Of a stretch of DNA of 64,000 bases, positions 26,363 to 34,998 are shown piece by piece; position 1 is the first letter of the stretch, and every line of letters begins with the position of its first letter. Origin of the DNA: Thiocystis violascens (GTDB lineage: Bacteria; Pseudomonadota; Gammaproteobacteria; Chromatiales; Chromatiaceae); NCBI GenBank assembly GCA_020721065.1, contig DYNM01000001.1, forward strand, positions 124,001 to 188,000. Direction: 5' to 3'. The notes under the pieces were generated by a model that did no database searches, had not been told where the DNA came from, and saw only the letters and a program-made list of their open reading frames with translations. Position numbers and translations under genes: made by a program.

Positions 26363-27382
26363 ATGGATATTATTTCATTATTTGCTGGCGCTGGTGGATT
26401 AGATTTCGGTTTTCAACAAGCCGGATGGCGTATTGCGTGGGCAAATGAATATGATCGTCACATCTGGCAAACGTATGAATATAATCACCCCCACACGCCA
26501 TTAGATCGCCGCAGCATCACTGCGATTGCTGATGCTGAGATTCCCGCCGCGATGGGCTTAATTGGCGGACCACCGTGTCAAAGCTGGAGCGCGGCTGGTG
26601 CATTGCGCGGCATTCACGATCAACGCGGACAATTGTTTTTTGAATTCATTCGGATTTTAAGAGCCAAACAACCGTTATTCTTTTTAGCAGAAAATGTCGC
26701 CGGAATGCTATTACCGCGTCATCACACTGCGCTACAAAACATCAAATCACTTTTTGCCAACAGTGGTTATCAATTGGCATTCAAACGCTTAAATGCTGCT
26801 GATTATGGCGTACCACAAGAGCGCGAGCGCGTCTTTTTTATTGGTTATCGCCACGATTTAAACCTATCGTTTCATTTCCCAGAACCCAGCACGGCGGCGC
26901 ATGATAATACGCTAAAACATGCAATTGCTGATCTCCAAAATAATGCTTTACCAGCACTGCCGCATCAATATACAAATGGTGATCGTTGCGCCGTTCCAAA
27001 TCACGAATATCTTACTGGTGGTTTTTCCAGCATTTATTTATCGCGTAATCGAGTGCGAGCATGGGATGAATTGTCGTTTACCATTCAAGCCAGCGGACGT
27101 CATGCGCCGCTGCATCCGCAAGCGCCCAAAATGGAATTGATTGCACCAGATGTGCGGCGTTTTGTGCCCGGCAATGAACAATTATATCGGCGTTTAAGTG
27201 TGCGTGAATGCGCCCGTATTCAAACCTTTCCCGATACCTTTATTTTTCATTATCAAAATCTCGCCGCCGGGTATAAGATGGTTGGCAATGCAGTTCCACC
27301 GTTGCTGGCATATCATCTCGCTTGCGCTATTCTGGCACAACTCAAACCGTATTTAACGGCGCAAGCAAACAGTGCAATTTAA
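26363..27382 (+). CDS. DNA cytosine-5 methyltransferase, M.HaeIII-like (predicted GGCC)
   Basis: The 339-aa enzyme carries all main m5C motifs: I SLFAGAGGLDFGF (residues 5-17), IV IGGPPCQSWS with catalytic C72, VI AENV with E110, VIII QERERVFFIGYR, IX RECARIQTFP and X YKMVGNAVPP. The target-recognition stretch, including SRNRVRAWDE, FTIQASGRHA and LHPQAPKM, closely resembles what I recall of M.HaeIII, which recognises GGCC; this specificity is an inference. No restriction endonuclease or vsr gene is adjacent: pyrophosphatase lies upstream and a heptosyltransferase downstream, so it appears to be orphan. The Shine-Dalgarno is weak. Confidence 0.92.
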   Translation: MDIISLFAGAGGLDFGFQQAGWRIAWANEYDRHIWQTYEYNHPHTPLDRRSITAIADAEIPAAMGLIGGPPCQSWSAAGALRGIHDQRGQLFFEFIRILRAKQPLFFLAENVAGMLLPRHHTALQNIKSLFANSGYQLAFKRLNAADYGVPQERERVFFIGYRHDLNLSFHFPEPSTAAHDNTLKHAIADLQNNALPALPHQYTNGDRCAVPNHEYLTGGFSSIYLSRNRVRAWDELSFTIQASGRHAPLHPQAPKMELIAPDVRRFVPGNEQLYRRLSVRECARIQTFPDTFIFHYQNLAAGYKMVGNAVPPLLAYHLACAILAQLKPYLTAQANSAI

Positions 27383-27433
27383 AACAGATGAACAATTTTT
27401 CAATCTATACTCAGTTAATTTGATGATGTTTTT

Positions 27434-28483
27434 ATGCACACCATTTTACTCATTCGTTTAAGTGCCATTGGTGACATTGTATTTGCCTCACCATTGATCG
27501 CTGCATTGCGCCGTACCTATCCACAGGCGCGAATTGTGTGGTTGGTGCAAGCAGAATATCGCAGCCTGCTTGATCAACATCCTGATCTTGATGAAGTGAT
27601 TGCGTGTCCATTGCGGCATTGGCGGCATTTATGGCAACAGCGACGTTGGGGCGAATTGATGCGCGGCATTTGGGCGCTGCGCGGTCTATTGCGTAGTTAT
27701 CATTTTGATATAGCAATTGATTTGCAAGGTCTATTAAAAAGTGGGCTATTGACGTGGTTTTCTGCGGCGCGTGAGCGTATTGGTTTGGGTTCACGCGAGG
27801 GCAGCCAATGGTTAATGACGCGCCGTGTGGAGCGTGGCGGAGTGGCGACGCAGATTGGTTCCGAATATCGCTATCTTGCTGAAATCCTTGGTTTATCAAC
27901 TGACCAGTGGGCAATGGCGGTGCCTTATGGCGCAAGTGAAGCAGAATATGTCGCTGATTTCATGCGTGAAAAACAGTTGCAACACGGTTATGCCGTGCTC
28001 TGTCCGTTCACCACGCGCCCGCAAAAACATTGGTTTGACGACCGCTGGCACGAGGTCGCCGAGCGGTTGCAGCGTGATCTGGGCGTGAGCGTGTTGGTGC
28101 TCGGTGGTCTTGCCGAACGTCCGGCAGCGCGGCGTTTGTTGGCTGCGAATGACGCACAAATAATTGATCTAGTTGGAAAAACCAGTTTGCTTGAAGCCGC
28201 AGCCGTAATTGATCAAGCCGCGTTGGTGATTGCGGTGGATACCGGTTTGGGGCATATCGGCGTCGCTCTCAACACGCCAACGGTGTTGCTGTTTGGTTCG
28301 ACGCGCCCGTATCTCGATCCCGGCTGCGCCAGCGCCCAAGTGCTGTATCAGGCGCTGCCGTGCTCGCCGTGCAAACGGCATCCCAGTTGTGAGGGGCGGT
28401 TTGATTGCCTGCGAGCGATCAGCGTGGAGGCGGTGCTCACAACAGCCAAACAGTTGATTAACAATGAAAATTCTGCACATTGA
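27434..28483 (+). CDS. GT9-family LPS heptosyltransferase
   Basis: The 349-aa protein belongs to the ADP-heptose:LPS heptosyltransferase family, probably WaaC-like. It has ILLIRLSAIGDIVFASPLI at the N-terminus with the catalytic aspartate region, FDIAIDLQGLLKSGLL in the middle, and the donor-site motif VIAVDTGLGHIGVALNTPTVLLFG followed by TRPYLDPG. The family adds heptose to the inner LPS core on the cytoplasmic face of the inner membrane. The glycosyltransferase gene downstream starts 20 bases before its stop, so the two are coupled. Confidence 0.9.
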   Translation: MHTILLIRLSAIGDIVFASPLIAALRRTYPQARIVWLVQAEYRSLLDQHPDLDEVIACPLRHWRHLWQQRRWGELMRGIWALRGLLRSYHFDIAIDLQGLLKSGLLTWFSAARERIGLGSREGSQWLMTRRVERGGVATQIGSEYRYLAEILGLSTDQWAMAVPYGASEAEYVADFMREKQLQHGYAVLCPFTTRPQKHWFDDRWHEVAERLQRDLGVSVLVLGGLAERPAARRLLAANDAQIIDLVGKTSLLEAAAVIDQAALVIAVDTGLGHIGVALNTPTVLLFGSTRPYLDPGCASAQVLYQALPCSPCKRHPSCEGRFDCLRAISVEAVLTTAKQLINNENSAH

Positions 28484-29549
28484 AGCGGGGCGACATCTGT
28501 ACGGCGGCGCGTTGCAAGTGTTGTATTTGCTGCGCGGATTGGCGGCGCGTGGTCACACCAATCTGCTGGCATGTCCGCGCAATTGTGATCTTGCTCGCGC
28601 TGCCGCAACGGTGGCAGAAGTGCATGAGCTGGCGCTGCACGGCGACGCGGATGTGCTGATGATTGGACGGTTATGGCGCTTGATGCGGGCGACGCAGCCA
28701 GATTTGGTGCATATCCACAGTCGGCGCGGGGCGGACGTGTTTGGGGGTATGGCGGCGCGATGGGCGGGAGTGCCGGTGGTGTTGACGCGGCGGGTGGATA
28801 ATCCCGAACCGCGTTGGCAAGTCGCGGTTAAATATCAACTATTTAAGCGCGTGATTGCGATTTCTGACGGCATCGCGGCGGTGTTGCGTGACGAAGGACT
28901 GCCGCTGGAAACATTGCGGATGGTGCGCAGCGCCGTTGCTGCGCCAGCTCCGCTGCAACCGTTTGATCGTGCAACACTGCGAGCGCGGTTGGGCGTGAGC
29001 GCCGACGCGCTGGTGCTTGGCGTGATCGCGCAATTGATCCCGCGCAAAGGGCATCGGTTTTTACTGGCCGCGCTGCCGAGCATTCGCGCCGCGCATCCTA
29101 ACGTGCAGGTACGATTTTTTGGACAGGGTGCGTTGGCGACTGAATTGCAGCAACAGATTGATCACGCTGGCTGGCGCGATTGCGTGCAATTGATGGGTTT
29201 TCGTGATGATTTAATTGAACTTTTACCGGCGCTGGATGTGGTGGTGCATCCGGTATTGATGGAAGGTTTGGGCGTGTCACTGCTGCAAGCCGCCAGCGCC
29301 GGAGTGCCGATTGTGGCGAGTCGCGTGGGCGGAATTCCCGAAGCGGTGCGCGATGGCGAGACTGGCTTGTTGGTGCCGCCCGGCGCTGTTGCGGCATTAA
29401 GTGCGGCAATTAACGCGCTATTAGTAAATAATGAACTGCGGCAGCGGTTAGGTGCCAACGGTCGAATACGAATGCAGCAGGAATTTGGAATTGATGCGAT
29501 GGTTGAGGGCAATCTAGCGGTGTATCAAGAAGTGCTCAATCACGATTGA
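28464..29549 (+). CDS. Glycosyltransferase, GT4-type, LPS/exopolysaccharide
   Basis: The 361-aa GT-B protein begins at an ATG inside the heptosyltransferase gene (20-base overlap). The N-terminal domain starts ILHIEAGRHLYGGALQVLYLL; HIHSRRGADVFGG lies near residue 80. The C-terminal domain shows IAQLIPRKGHRFLLAAL and the GT4 donor motif HPVLMEGLGVSLLQAASAGVP with E-x7-type spacing, then ARVGGIPE-like SRVGGIPEAVRDGETG. With the heptosyltransferase it probably extends the LPS core. An 18-bp perfect hairpin follows the stop. Confidence 0.9.
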   Translation: MKILHIEAGRHLYGGALQVLYLLRGLAARGHTNLLACPRNCDLARAAATVAEVHELALHGDADVLMIGRLWRLMRATQPDLVHIHSRRGADVFGGMAARWAGVPVVLTRRVDNPEPRWQVAVKYQLFKRVIAISDGIAAVLRDEGLPLETLRMVRSAVAAPAPLQPFDRATLRARLGVSADALVLGVIAQLIPRKGHRFLLAALPSIRAAHPNVQVRFFGQGALATELQQQIDHAGWRDCVQLMGFRDDLIELLPALDVVVHPVLMEGLGVSLLQAASAGVPIVASRVGGIPEAVRDGETGLLVPPGAVAALSAAINALLVNNELRQRLGANGRIRMQQEFGIDAMVEGNLAVYQEVLNHD

Positions 29550-29556
29550 ATCACAA

Positions 29557-29602
29557 CAATTACGGTGACGTTTGCGCCATGCAACAAACGTCACCGTAAT
29601 TG
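29557..29602. terminator. 18-bp perfect inverted repeat between convergent genes
   Basis: Bases 29557-29574 pair perfectly with 29585-29602 around a 10-base loop. No T-run follows on either strand, so it is either a non-canonical terminator or a stable 3'-end stem. It lies between the glycosyltransferase and the convergent PEP-CTERM gene. Confidence 0.55.
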
Positions 29603-29605
29603 ACG

Positions 29606-30238
29606 TTATGCAGATGTTGTTAATAACCGCGTTCTGAAGCCAATCATACCCGCTGCTAATAATAAAAGCGTCCCGGGAACGGGAACATTGCCGGTGAGCG
29701 TAAAGCGATAAGTGTTATTCACGTTGTCAGCAGTGCCAATTGGTAATGGATTTTCCGGTAAAGTCATTGACAGCACTCCGCCATTGGAAAAAGTCACGCT
29801 AAACACTGAGTTTGGTGTCGTGCCATTATTGAAAAGAACAGTCTGAAAATTCCGCGTTGTATTAGAGGAATCAACATCAACATCTGCATAAAAACCATAT
29901 AACTCACCGGGATTAAAACCGACAAACGATAAGCTAATGTTATCAGCGCGACCGCCACTGCCAGTATTATTATGAATGACTGAATAATTTAAGCTCGTAG
30001 GATAGTTGCTGCCAGCATCGTCGAAATTAAAAGCTGTATTGCCAATCGTCAAATTAAAACCAATAATATCAAGCGTGGAACTTGACAAGTTGGATAGCGT
30101 AAATCCCGGCACATTGGTATCAAATGGACTGTCACCAATAATGTCTAATTGTGCGCCCACTGGATATGCCTGCGCAGTGCCAAAAACTGCAACACTTAAT
30201 CCAAATCCCAGCAATGATTTTGTGATGTTGTTGAACAT
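29606..30238 (-). CDS. PEP-CTERM sorting-signal exoprotein
   Basis: The 210-aa product has a signal peptide ending at GTAQA and a C-terminal sorting signal: VPVPGTLLLLAAGMIGF then RTRLL, that is P-x-P-G-T, a hydrophobic helix and basic residues, as recognised by exosortase. The body is rich in Asn, Ser, Thr and Gly beta-strand sequence without a recognised enzymatic domain and contains no cysteine. Such proteins are exported and processed in biofilm- or floc-forming bacteria. AGGAA precedes the ATG. A -24/-12 promoter and two upstream 19-bp repeats precede the gene. No exosortase, prsK or prsR lies in the window. Confidence 0.87.
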   Translation of the reverse strand: MFNNITKSLLGFGLSVAVFGTAQAYPVGAQLDIIGDSPFDTNVPGFTLSNLSSSTLDIIGFNLTIGNTAFNFDDAGSNYPTSLNYSVIHNNTGSGGRADNISLSFVGFNPGELYGFYADVDVDSSNTTRNFQTVLFNNGTTPNSVFSVTFSNGGVLSMTLPENPLPIGTADNVNNTYRFTLTGNVPVPGTLLLLAAGMIGFRTRLLTTSA

Positions 30239-30299
30239 GTCAGATTCCTAAAAATAATGGGTTGATTCAGGTGAACGTTAAGAGTTAGCACAGTTTTTT

Positions 30300-30315
30300 A
30301 GCAAAAATAGTTCCA
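30300..30315 (-). promoter_or_regulatory. Sigma-54 (-24/-12) promoter of the PEP-CTERM gene
   Basis: Minus-strand TGGAACTATTTTTGCT matches TGGCAC-N5-TTGCT with one change in the -24 box (C to A) and the exact GG-N10-GC spacing. Initiation would fall near 30288, leaving a leader of about 50 bases before the ATG at 30238. Confidence 0.75.
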
Positions 30316-30390
30316 AAAATAATTAACAGTATTAAATCAAAATGATAGCTTGTTTGTCAGTCCTTAAACACAGCAGCACACGCGCTTAGT

Positions 30391-30409
30391 TGTAAAAAAA
30401 GCTGACAGT
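30391..30409 (-). promoter_or_regulatory. Upstream repeat 1, candidate activator site (PrsR-type)
   Basis: Plus-strand TGTAAAAAAAGCTGACAGT is repeated with 17 of 19 identities at 30458-30476, centre to centre 67 bp. Both lie roughly 75-175 bp upstream of the -24/-12 promoter, the usual position for an RpoN activator. TGTAAA-x7-GACA resembles the upstream sites I recall for PEP-CTERM genes controlled by PrsK/PrsR. Confidence 0.65.
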
Positions 30410-30457
30410 TATTGCCGCACGTTTAGAGCTGTTGCGGACATCTTTTAATCACCGCAC

Positions 30458-30476
30458 TGTAAAAAAAGTAGACAGT
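30458..30476 (-). promoter_or_regulatory. Upstream repeat 2, candidate activator site (PrsR-type)
   Basis: Plus-strand TGTAAAAAAAGTAGACAGT is the second copy of the repeat at 30391-30409, in the same orientation, differing at two positions in the spacer. Paired sites suggest cooperative binding of an RpoN-activating response regulator. Confidence 0.65.
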
Positions 30477-30619
30477 AGCATTCATCGTCATTGGGAGTGA
30501 CGCAGTTGCGATATAAACTATTGATTGGATTATCAGTTGTCGGTGATCAGCGTGTCTTTTACTGACAACTTAATTTTCAACAACGTCACCCCTATTATTT
30601 TCAATTGCGGACAATTTCA

Positions 30620-31957
30620 GTGCCACAAGCAGAGTCGATTTCACCGCGCATCGGTTTTATTAGCCTTGGTTGCCCGAAAGCAACCGTTGATTCTGAACAC
30701 ATTTTGACGCAACTCCGCGCCGAAGGGTACGCGCTGCAAGCGACGTATGACGACGCTGATTTGATCATCGTCAATACCTGCGCCTTTATCGAGACGGCAG
30801 TGGAAGAATCTTTGACGGCAATTGCTGAGGCGCTCACCGCCAACGGTCAGGTCATCGTCACCGGCTGCCTCGGTGCCCGCGCCGAGCTGGTGCGCCAACG
30901 CTTTCCCGACGTGTTGGCCGTCACCGGACCGCACGCGCTCGCCGAGGTGATGACCGCCGTCCATGCGCATTTACCTGCGCCACATGATCCCTTTCTCAGT
31001 TTGTTGCCGCCGCAGGGCATCAAGCTCACGCCCAGTCATTACGCCTATCTCAAAATTTCCGAAGGCTGCGATCATCGCTGTCGGTTTTGCATTATTCCGC
31101 AACTGCGCGGCGGTCTGGTCAGTCGTCCGCTCGGCGCAGTGCTGGATGAGGCGACGCGCTTGGTGGATAGCGGCGTGCGGGAATTGTTGGTGATCGCGCA
31201 AGACACCAGTGCCTATGGCGTTGATGTGCGGCATCGCACTGAGATTTGGCAAGGACGCGCCCTGCGCACCGATCTGACCACGCTGGCGCGGACGCTCGGC
31301 GAATTACCGGCGTGGATTCGGCTGCATTACGTCTATCCCTATCCGCACGTCGATGAGTTGATTCCGCTGATGCGCGACGGCGTGATCCTGCCGTATTTGG
31401 ATTTGCCGTTGCAGCACGGCAGTGAGCGGGTGTTGCGAGCGATGCGGCGACCGGCGGCGACTGAGCAGATGTTGGCGCGACTGGAGCGTTGGCGCGAGCA
31501 ATGCCCGGAGTTGGTGGTGCGCAGCACGTTTATCGTCGGTTTTCCCGGCGAGACCGAGGCAGAATTTACGCAATTGCTGGGCTTTTTACGCGCCGCGCAA
31601 TTGGATCGTGTTGGCTGTTTTCCTTATTCGCCAGTCGCGGGTGCAACCGCCAACGCACTGCCCGATCCGGTGCCGGAGCCGGTCAAACAGGAACGGCTGG
31701 AGCAATTCATGGCGCTGCAAGCGGACATCAGCCGCGAGAAATTGACGTGGCGCATTGGGCAACGGTTGACGGTGTTGGTGGACGCGGTGGAGGAGGACGC
31801 GATCATCGCTCGCAGTTATGGCGACGCGCCGGAAATTGATGGCGAGGTGATTATTCCGGGCGCGTGGGACATTGACGTTGGTGATTTTATTGAAGTTGAG
31901 ATCACTGACAGCGATGCGCATGATCTGTGGGCAGTGCCGGTGGATGAAGCGCCGTGA
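30620..31957 (+). CDS. rimO: Ribosomal protein S12 methylthiotransferase
   Basis: This radical-SAM enzyme adds a methylthio group to the aspartate (D89 in E. coli) of ribosomal protein S12. The 445-aa product has an N-terminal UPF0004 domain with three cluster-binding cysteines ([20 protein letters not shown]), a radical-SAM core with C-x3-C-x2-C in [12 protein letters not shown], and a C-terminal TRAM domain (about 375-440). GTG at 30620 gives an N-terminus like that of E. coli RimO; a TTG at 30605 is the alternative. It stands downstream of the 381-bp regulatory region and 104 bp before the S1-domain gene. Confidence 0.93.
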   Translation: MPQAESISPRIGFISLGCPKATVDSEHILTQLRAEGYALQATYDDADLIIVNTCAFIETAVEESLTAIAEALTANGQVIVTGCLGARAELVRQRFPDVLAVTGPHALAEVMTAVHAHLPAPHDPFLSLLPPQGIKLTPSHYAYLKISEGCDHRCRFCIIPQLRGGLVSRPLGAVLDEATRLVDSGVRELLVIAQDTSAYGVDVRHRTEIWQGRALRTDLTTLARTLGELPAWIRLHYVYPYPHVDELIPLMRDGVILPYLDLPLQHGSERVLRAMRRPAATEQMLARLERWREQCPELVVRSTFIVGFPGETEAEFTQLLGFLRAAQLDRVGCFPYSPVAGATANALPDPVPEPVKQERLEQFMALQADISREKLTWRIGQRLTVLVDAVEEDAIIARSYGDAPEIDGEVIIPGAWDIDVGDFIEVEITDSDAHDLWAVPVDEAP

Positions 31958-32061
31958 GCGTTGGCAACAGCGAATCCGGTTAGTGATCAAAGCGCAATCC
32001 GATTTACAATGTTGTTTTAATGCTTTTAATCGTTCTCTCACTCAAATAGCGCCTGTTTATC

Positions 32062-33276
32062 ATGTCTGATTCTGAAAACTTTGAAGACCTCCTCAAGCAA
32101 TTCGATCAAGCCCATCCGCAAGCGCGTAAAGGTGCGCCCACGATTGGCGACCGCGTGCGCGGCACCATCGTGGTGATTGGCGACACTCATGCGTTTGTCG
32201 ATCTCGGCGCGAAATCAGAAGGGCGTCTGGAACTGGCTGCCATCACTGATGCGGAAGGACAACTCACGCACGCGCTCGGCGACGTGATCGAAACCGAGAT
32301 CACCGGCAAGGATGAAGAGAGCGGAATGTTGCTGCTCGGCACCCAGCACGGGCAGCGGTTTCACGGGCTGGATGAAGTGGAAAACGCTTATCGGCAAGGG
32401 CTGCCAGTTGCCGGTCAGGTCAGCGCCGCCGTCAAAGGTGGCGTTGAGGTGCAGATCGCCGGATTACGCGCTTTCTGCCCCGCCTCGCAGATGGACATCC
32501 GCTTTGTGGAAGAGATGACCGAATTTGTCGGACAACGCTTCGATTTTCGCATCACCAAATTTGAAGGCGGACGCCGTCCCAACGTGGTCGTCTCGCGGCG
32601 GGCGCTGTTGGAAGAGCAGCAACGGACGCAAGCGGCACAACTGCGGGCGCAACTCACTGAAGGCGCAGTGCTCACCGGCACCGTCACCTCGCTGAAAGAT
32701 TACGGCGCATTTGTCGATCTCGGCGGTTTGGAAGGCATGATTCATGTCAGCCAGCTCGCGTTTGGGCACATCAAGCATCCCAAAGAAGTGCTGCAAATCG
32801 GGCAACAGGTGGAAGTCAGCGTGTTGCGGATTGAGCCGCCGAGCGAGAAAAACAAACGTGAAAAGATCGCGCTGTCGATTCGCGCCCTCACCCGCGATCC
32901 GTGGCAGGACGCCGTCGCTCAATTTCCAGTCGGGATGCACGTCACCGGCACCGTCTCGCGTCTGCAACCCTTTGGCGTCTTTATCGAACTCGCGCCGGGC
33001 ATCGACGGGCTGGCGCACATCAGCGAACTGGGCGCACCGCGTCGCATCAGTCATCCCAGCGAAGTCGTCACGCTCGGTCAACAAGTGGAAGCCGTCGTGC
33101 GCGGAGTGGATTTAGAACGCCGTCGCATCAGCCTGTCACTCAACACCAAGGCGCAGCTCACGGAATCGGCACCGGCTGCTCGCGCCGTCGCGCCAGAAAC
33201 GCCCGCGCCAGCACCGGAAAAAACCATCGGCAGCTTCGGCGCGTTGCTGCAAGCCACTCTCAACAAAGGTCGCTAG
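32062..33276 (+). CDS. S1 RNA-binding protein with four S1 domains (S1-like paralogue)
   Basis: The 404-aa protein consists of four S1-type OB folds at about 26-95, 112-182, 200-273 and 288-358; the third and fourth are the most canonical (GTVTSLKDYGAFVDLGG and GTVSRLQPFGVFIELAPG). A low-complexity Ala/Pro tail and a short conserved end (SFGALLQATLNKGR) follow. It is shorter than ribosomal protein S1 (six domains) and is probably a cytoplasmic RNA-binding paralogue acting in translation or RNA handling; the exact role is unknown. Its TAG stop is directly followed by the TTG start of hemW, so the two are coupled. Confidence 0.88.
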   Translation: MSDSENFEDLLKQFDQAHPQARKGAPTIGDRVRGTIVVIGDTHAFVDLGAKSEGRLELAAITDAEGQLTHALGDVIETEITGKDEESGMLLLGTQHGQRFHGLDEVENAYRQGLPVAGQVSAAVKGGVEVQIAGLRAFCPASQMDIRFVEEMTEFVGQRFDFRITKFEGGRRPNVVVSRRALLEEQQRTQAAQLRAQLTEGAVLTGTVTSLKDYGAFVDLGGLEGMIHVSQLAFGHIKHPKEVLQIGQQVEVSVLRIEPPSEKNKREKIALSIRALTRDPWQDAVAQFPVGMHVTGTVSRLQPFGVFIELAPGIDGLAHISELGAPRRISHPSEVVTLGQQVEAVVRGVDLERRRISLSLNTKAQLTESAPAARAVAPETPAPAPEKTIGSFGALLQATLNKGR

Positions 33277-34449
33277 TTGGCGACTCCAGCCTTGGCGAGC
33301 GCCGTTTTGCCGCCGCTCGCGCTGTACATTCATCTGCCGTGGTGTGTCCGCAAGTGCCCGTATTGCGACTTCAATTCTCACGCTCACCCCAGCCCACCAC
33401 TGGAGCGTTATGTCCAGCACCTGTTGGCGGATTTAGATGTGGAATTGCAACAGCCCGCCGTTGCCTCGCGCCAGCTCATCTCCATTTTCATCGGCGGCGG
33501 GACGCCAAGCCTGTGTACGGGCGCGACCATGCAAACGCTGCTTGACGGGATTCGGGCGCGGATGACGCTGGCGGCTGAGGTGGAAATCACGCTTGAAGCC
33601 AATCCCGGCGCGGCTGATGCCCGTCGCTTTGCCGCGTATCGCGCCGCCGGTGTCAATCGCCTGTCAATTGGCGTGCAGAGTCTGTCAGCAGCGCAGTTGC
33701 AGCGTTTGGGGCGCATTCACGATCCCGCTCAAGCGCGTGCCGCAGTTGCTGCGGCTCGCAGCGCCGGGTTCGACAATCTCAATCTTGATCTGATGTTTGC
33801 GCTGCCGGAGCAAACGCTGGCGGAGGCGGCTGCGGATGTGGAGGCAGTGCTGGCGCTGGAGACCGAGCATGTGTCGTATTACCAGTTGACGCTGGAGCCA
33901 GACACGGCATTTGCCACCCGTCCGCCGCTGCTGCCAGATGCGGATGTAGCGGCGGAGATGGCGCAGCACGGGCGAGAACTGCTGGCGCGGGCGGGTTTGG
34001 CGCAATACGAAGTCTCTGCGTTTGCGCGTTCGCAGCGGCAATGTCGCCACAACTGCAATTATTGGCGGTTTGGCGATTATCTCGGTCTGGGCGCGGGCGC
34101 TCACGGCAAGCTGACGGAAATCACAGCGAGCGGTTGGCGCAGTTGGCGGACGCTGAAACAGCCGCTGCCGGAGGCATATCTCGCCGCTGCGCCACCTGCG
34201 TTGACGGTCAGCCGCAGCGCGTTGAGTGCGGACGAATGCCGGTGCGAATTTGCCTTAAATGCGCTGCGTTTAACGGATGGTTTTGACGCCGCGCTGTTTG
34301 CGCAAACCACCGGGCTGCCATTGGCGCTGCTGGCGGCGACGGTGACGGAGGCGGTGCGCGATGGACTGCTGACGTGGCATGACAATTGGATTGCGCCGAC
34401 TGCGCATGGGCGCGATTTTCTTGATGATCTGGTGTGTCGTTTTGCGTGA
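33277..34449 (+). CDS. hemW: HemW-type radical-SAM heme chaperone (coproporphyrinogen oxidase-like)
   Basis: The 390-aa radical-SAM protein has the cluster motif C23-x3-C27-x2-C30 in PWCVRKCPYCDFN, the SAM-binding GGGTPSL, and GVNRLSIGVQS typical of the HemN/HemW family; the C-terminal HemN domain lies at about 290-380. HemW is held to be a heme chaperone for respiratory enzymes rather than a true oxidase, since it lacks the N-terminal extension with the extra cysteine of HemN. The start is TTG at 33277, immediately after the previous stop, with AAAGG 9 bases upstream. Confidence 0.9.
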   Translation: MATPALASAVLPPLALYIHLPWCVRKCPYCDFNSHAHPSPPLERYVQHLLADLDVELQQPAVASRQLISIFIGGGTPSLCTGATMQTLLDGIRARMTLAAEVEITLEANPGAADARRFAAYRAAGVNRLSIGVQSLSAAQLQRLGRIHDPAQARAAVAAARSAGFDNLNLDLMFALPEQTLAEAAADVEAVLALETEHVSYYQLTLEPDTAFATRPPLLPDADVAAEMAQHGRELLARAGLAQYEVSAFARSQRQCRHNCNYWRFGDYLGLGAGAHGKLTEITASGWRSWRTLKQPLPEAYLAAAPPALTVSRSALSADECRCEFALNALRLTDGFDAALFAQTTGLPLALLAATVTEAVRDGLLTWHDNWIAPTAHGRDFLDDLVCRFA

Positions 34450-34587
34450 AAGAACGCGGCAACACCTTGAACCGAAACGCAGCAATTGTGCGCAAGTTAG
34501 CGCAAAGTTGCAGCACTTTGAGCGCAATGATAGCCTTGCGCGTTTCCCTACAATTACAATGCCCACTCGTGGCAAGGATTGAAAATA

Positions 34588-34788
34588 ATGAAAGATAGCA
34601 TTCACCCCGAATATGCCGAAGTTAAAGTGATTTGCAGTTGTGGCAATGAATTTGTCACCCGTTCCACCAAGCGCAAAGATTTACATATTGAAGTGTGCTC
34701 GGCCTGTCATCCGTTTTATACCGGCAAACAGAAGGTATTAGATACTGCCGGACGAGTGGATAAATTCCGGCGCAAATACGCTCGCTAA
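34588..34788 (+). CDS. rpmE: 50S ribosomal protein L31
   Basis: The 66-aa product from the ATG at 34588 (AAGGA upstream) is the zinc-binding form of L31: the C-x-C of ICSCGNEF and the C-x2-C of [11 protein letters not shown] supply the four ligands. MKDSIHPEY at the N-terminus and [10 protein letters not shown] at the end are family hallmarks. A zinc-free paralogue, made under zinc starvation in many bacteria, is not seen. It is a single-gene unit ended by a terminator. Confidence 0.96.
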   Translation: MKDSIHPEYAEVKVICSCGNEFVTRSTKRKDLHIEVCSACHPFYTGKQKVLDTAGRVDKFRRKYAR

Positions 34789-34801
34789 ATTGCTATTGCA
34801 G

Positions 34802-34834
34802 CGCGGAATGTTTTTAGAGCACTTCCGCGTTTTT
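34802..34834 (+). terminator. Rho-independent terminator after rpmE
   Basis: CGCGGAA at 34802-34808 pairs with TTCCGCG at 34823-34829 (partly extended by TG/CA with a bulge), followed by five T. Confidence 0.82.
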
Positions 34835-34998
34835 ATTGCGCTATTTCCACGCCATTTCACCTCGCCGCAGTTTCATCGTTTTATCATCTGTCTATTTTAG
34901 AATTGATCCCGGCTGAGTGAGCGCATCTGCGATCACTGACAGCGGATTATCCACACTGCGTTGATAACGCACATTCTCAATTAAAAAGGCAAACTCTC

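Larger units (their letters stand above)
30239..30619. other. 381-bp intergenic regulatory region (PEP-CTERM gene / rimO)
   Basis: No gene is seen here. For the minus strand it holds a sigma-54-type promoter and two 19-bp near-identical repeats, annotated separately. Nearer to rimO lies an inverted repeat AGTTGTC (30535-30541) with GACAACT (30564-30570); the word cagttgtcggtga there resembles the interior of the inverted-repeat element at 61.3 kb. I found no convincing sigma-70 promoter for rimO. Confidence 0.6.
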
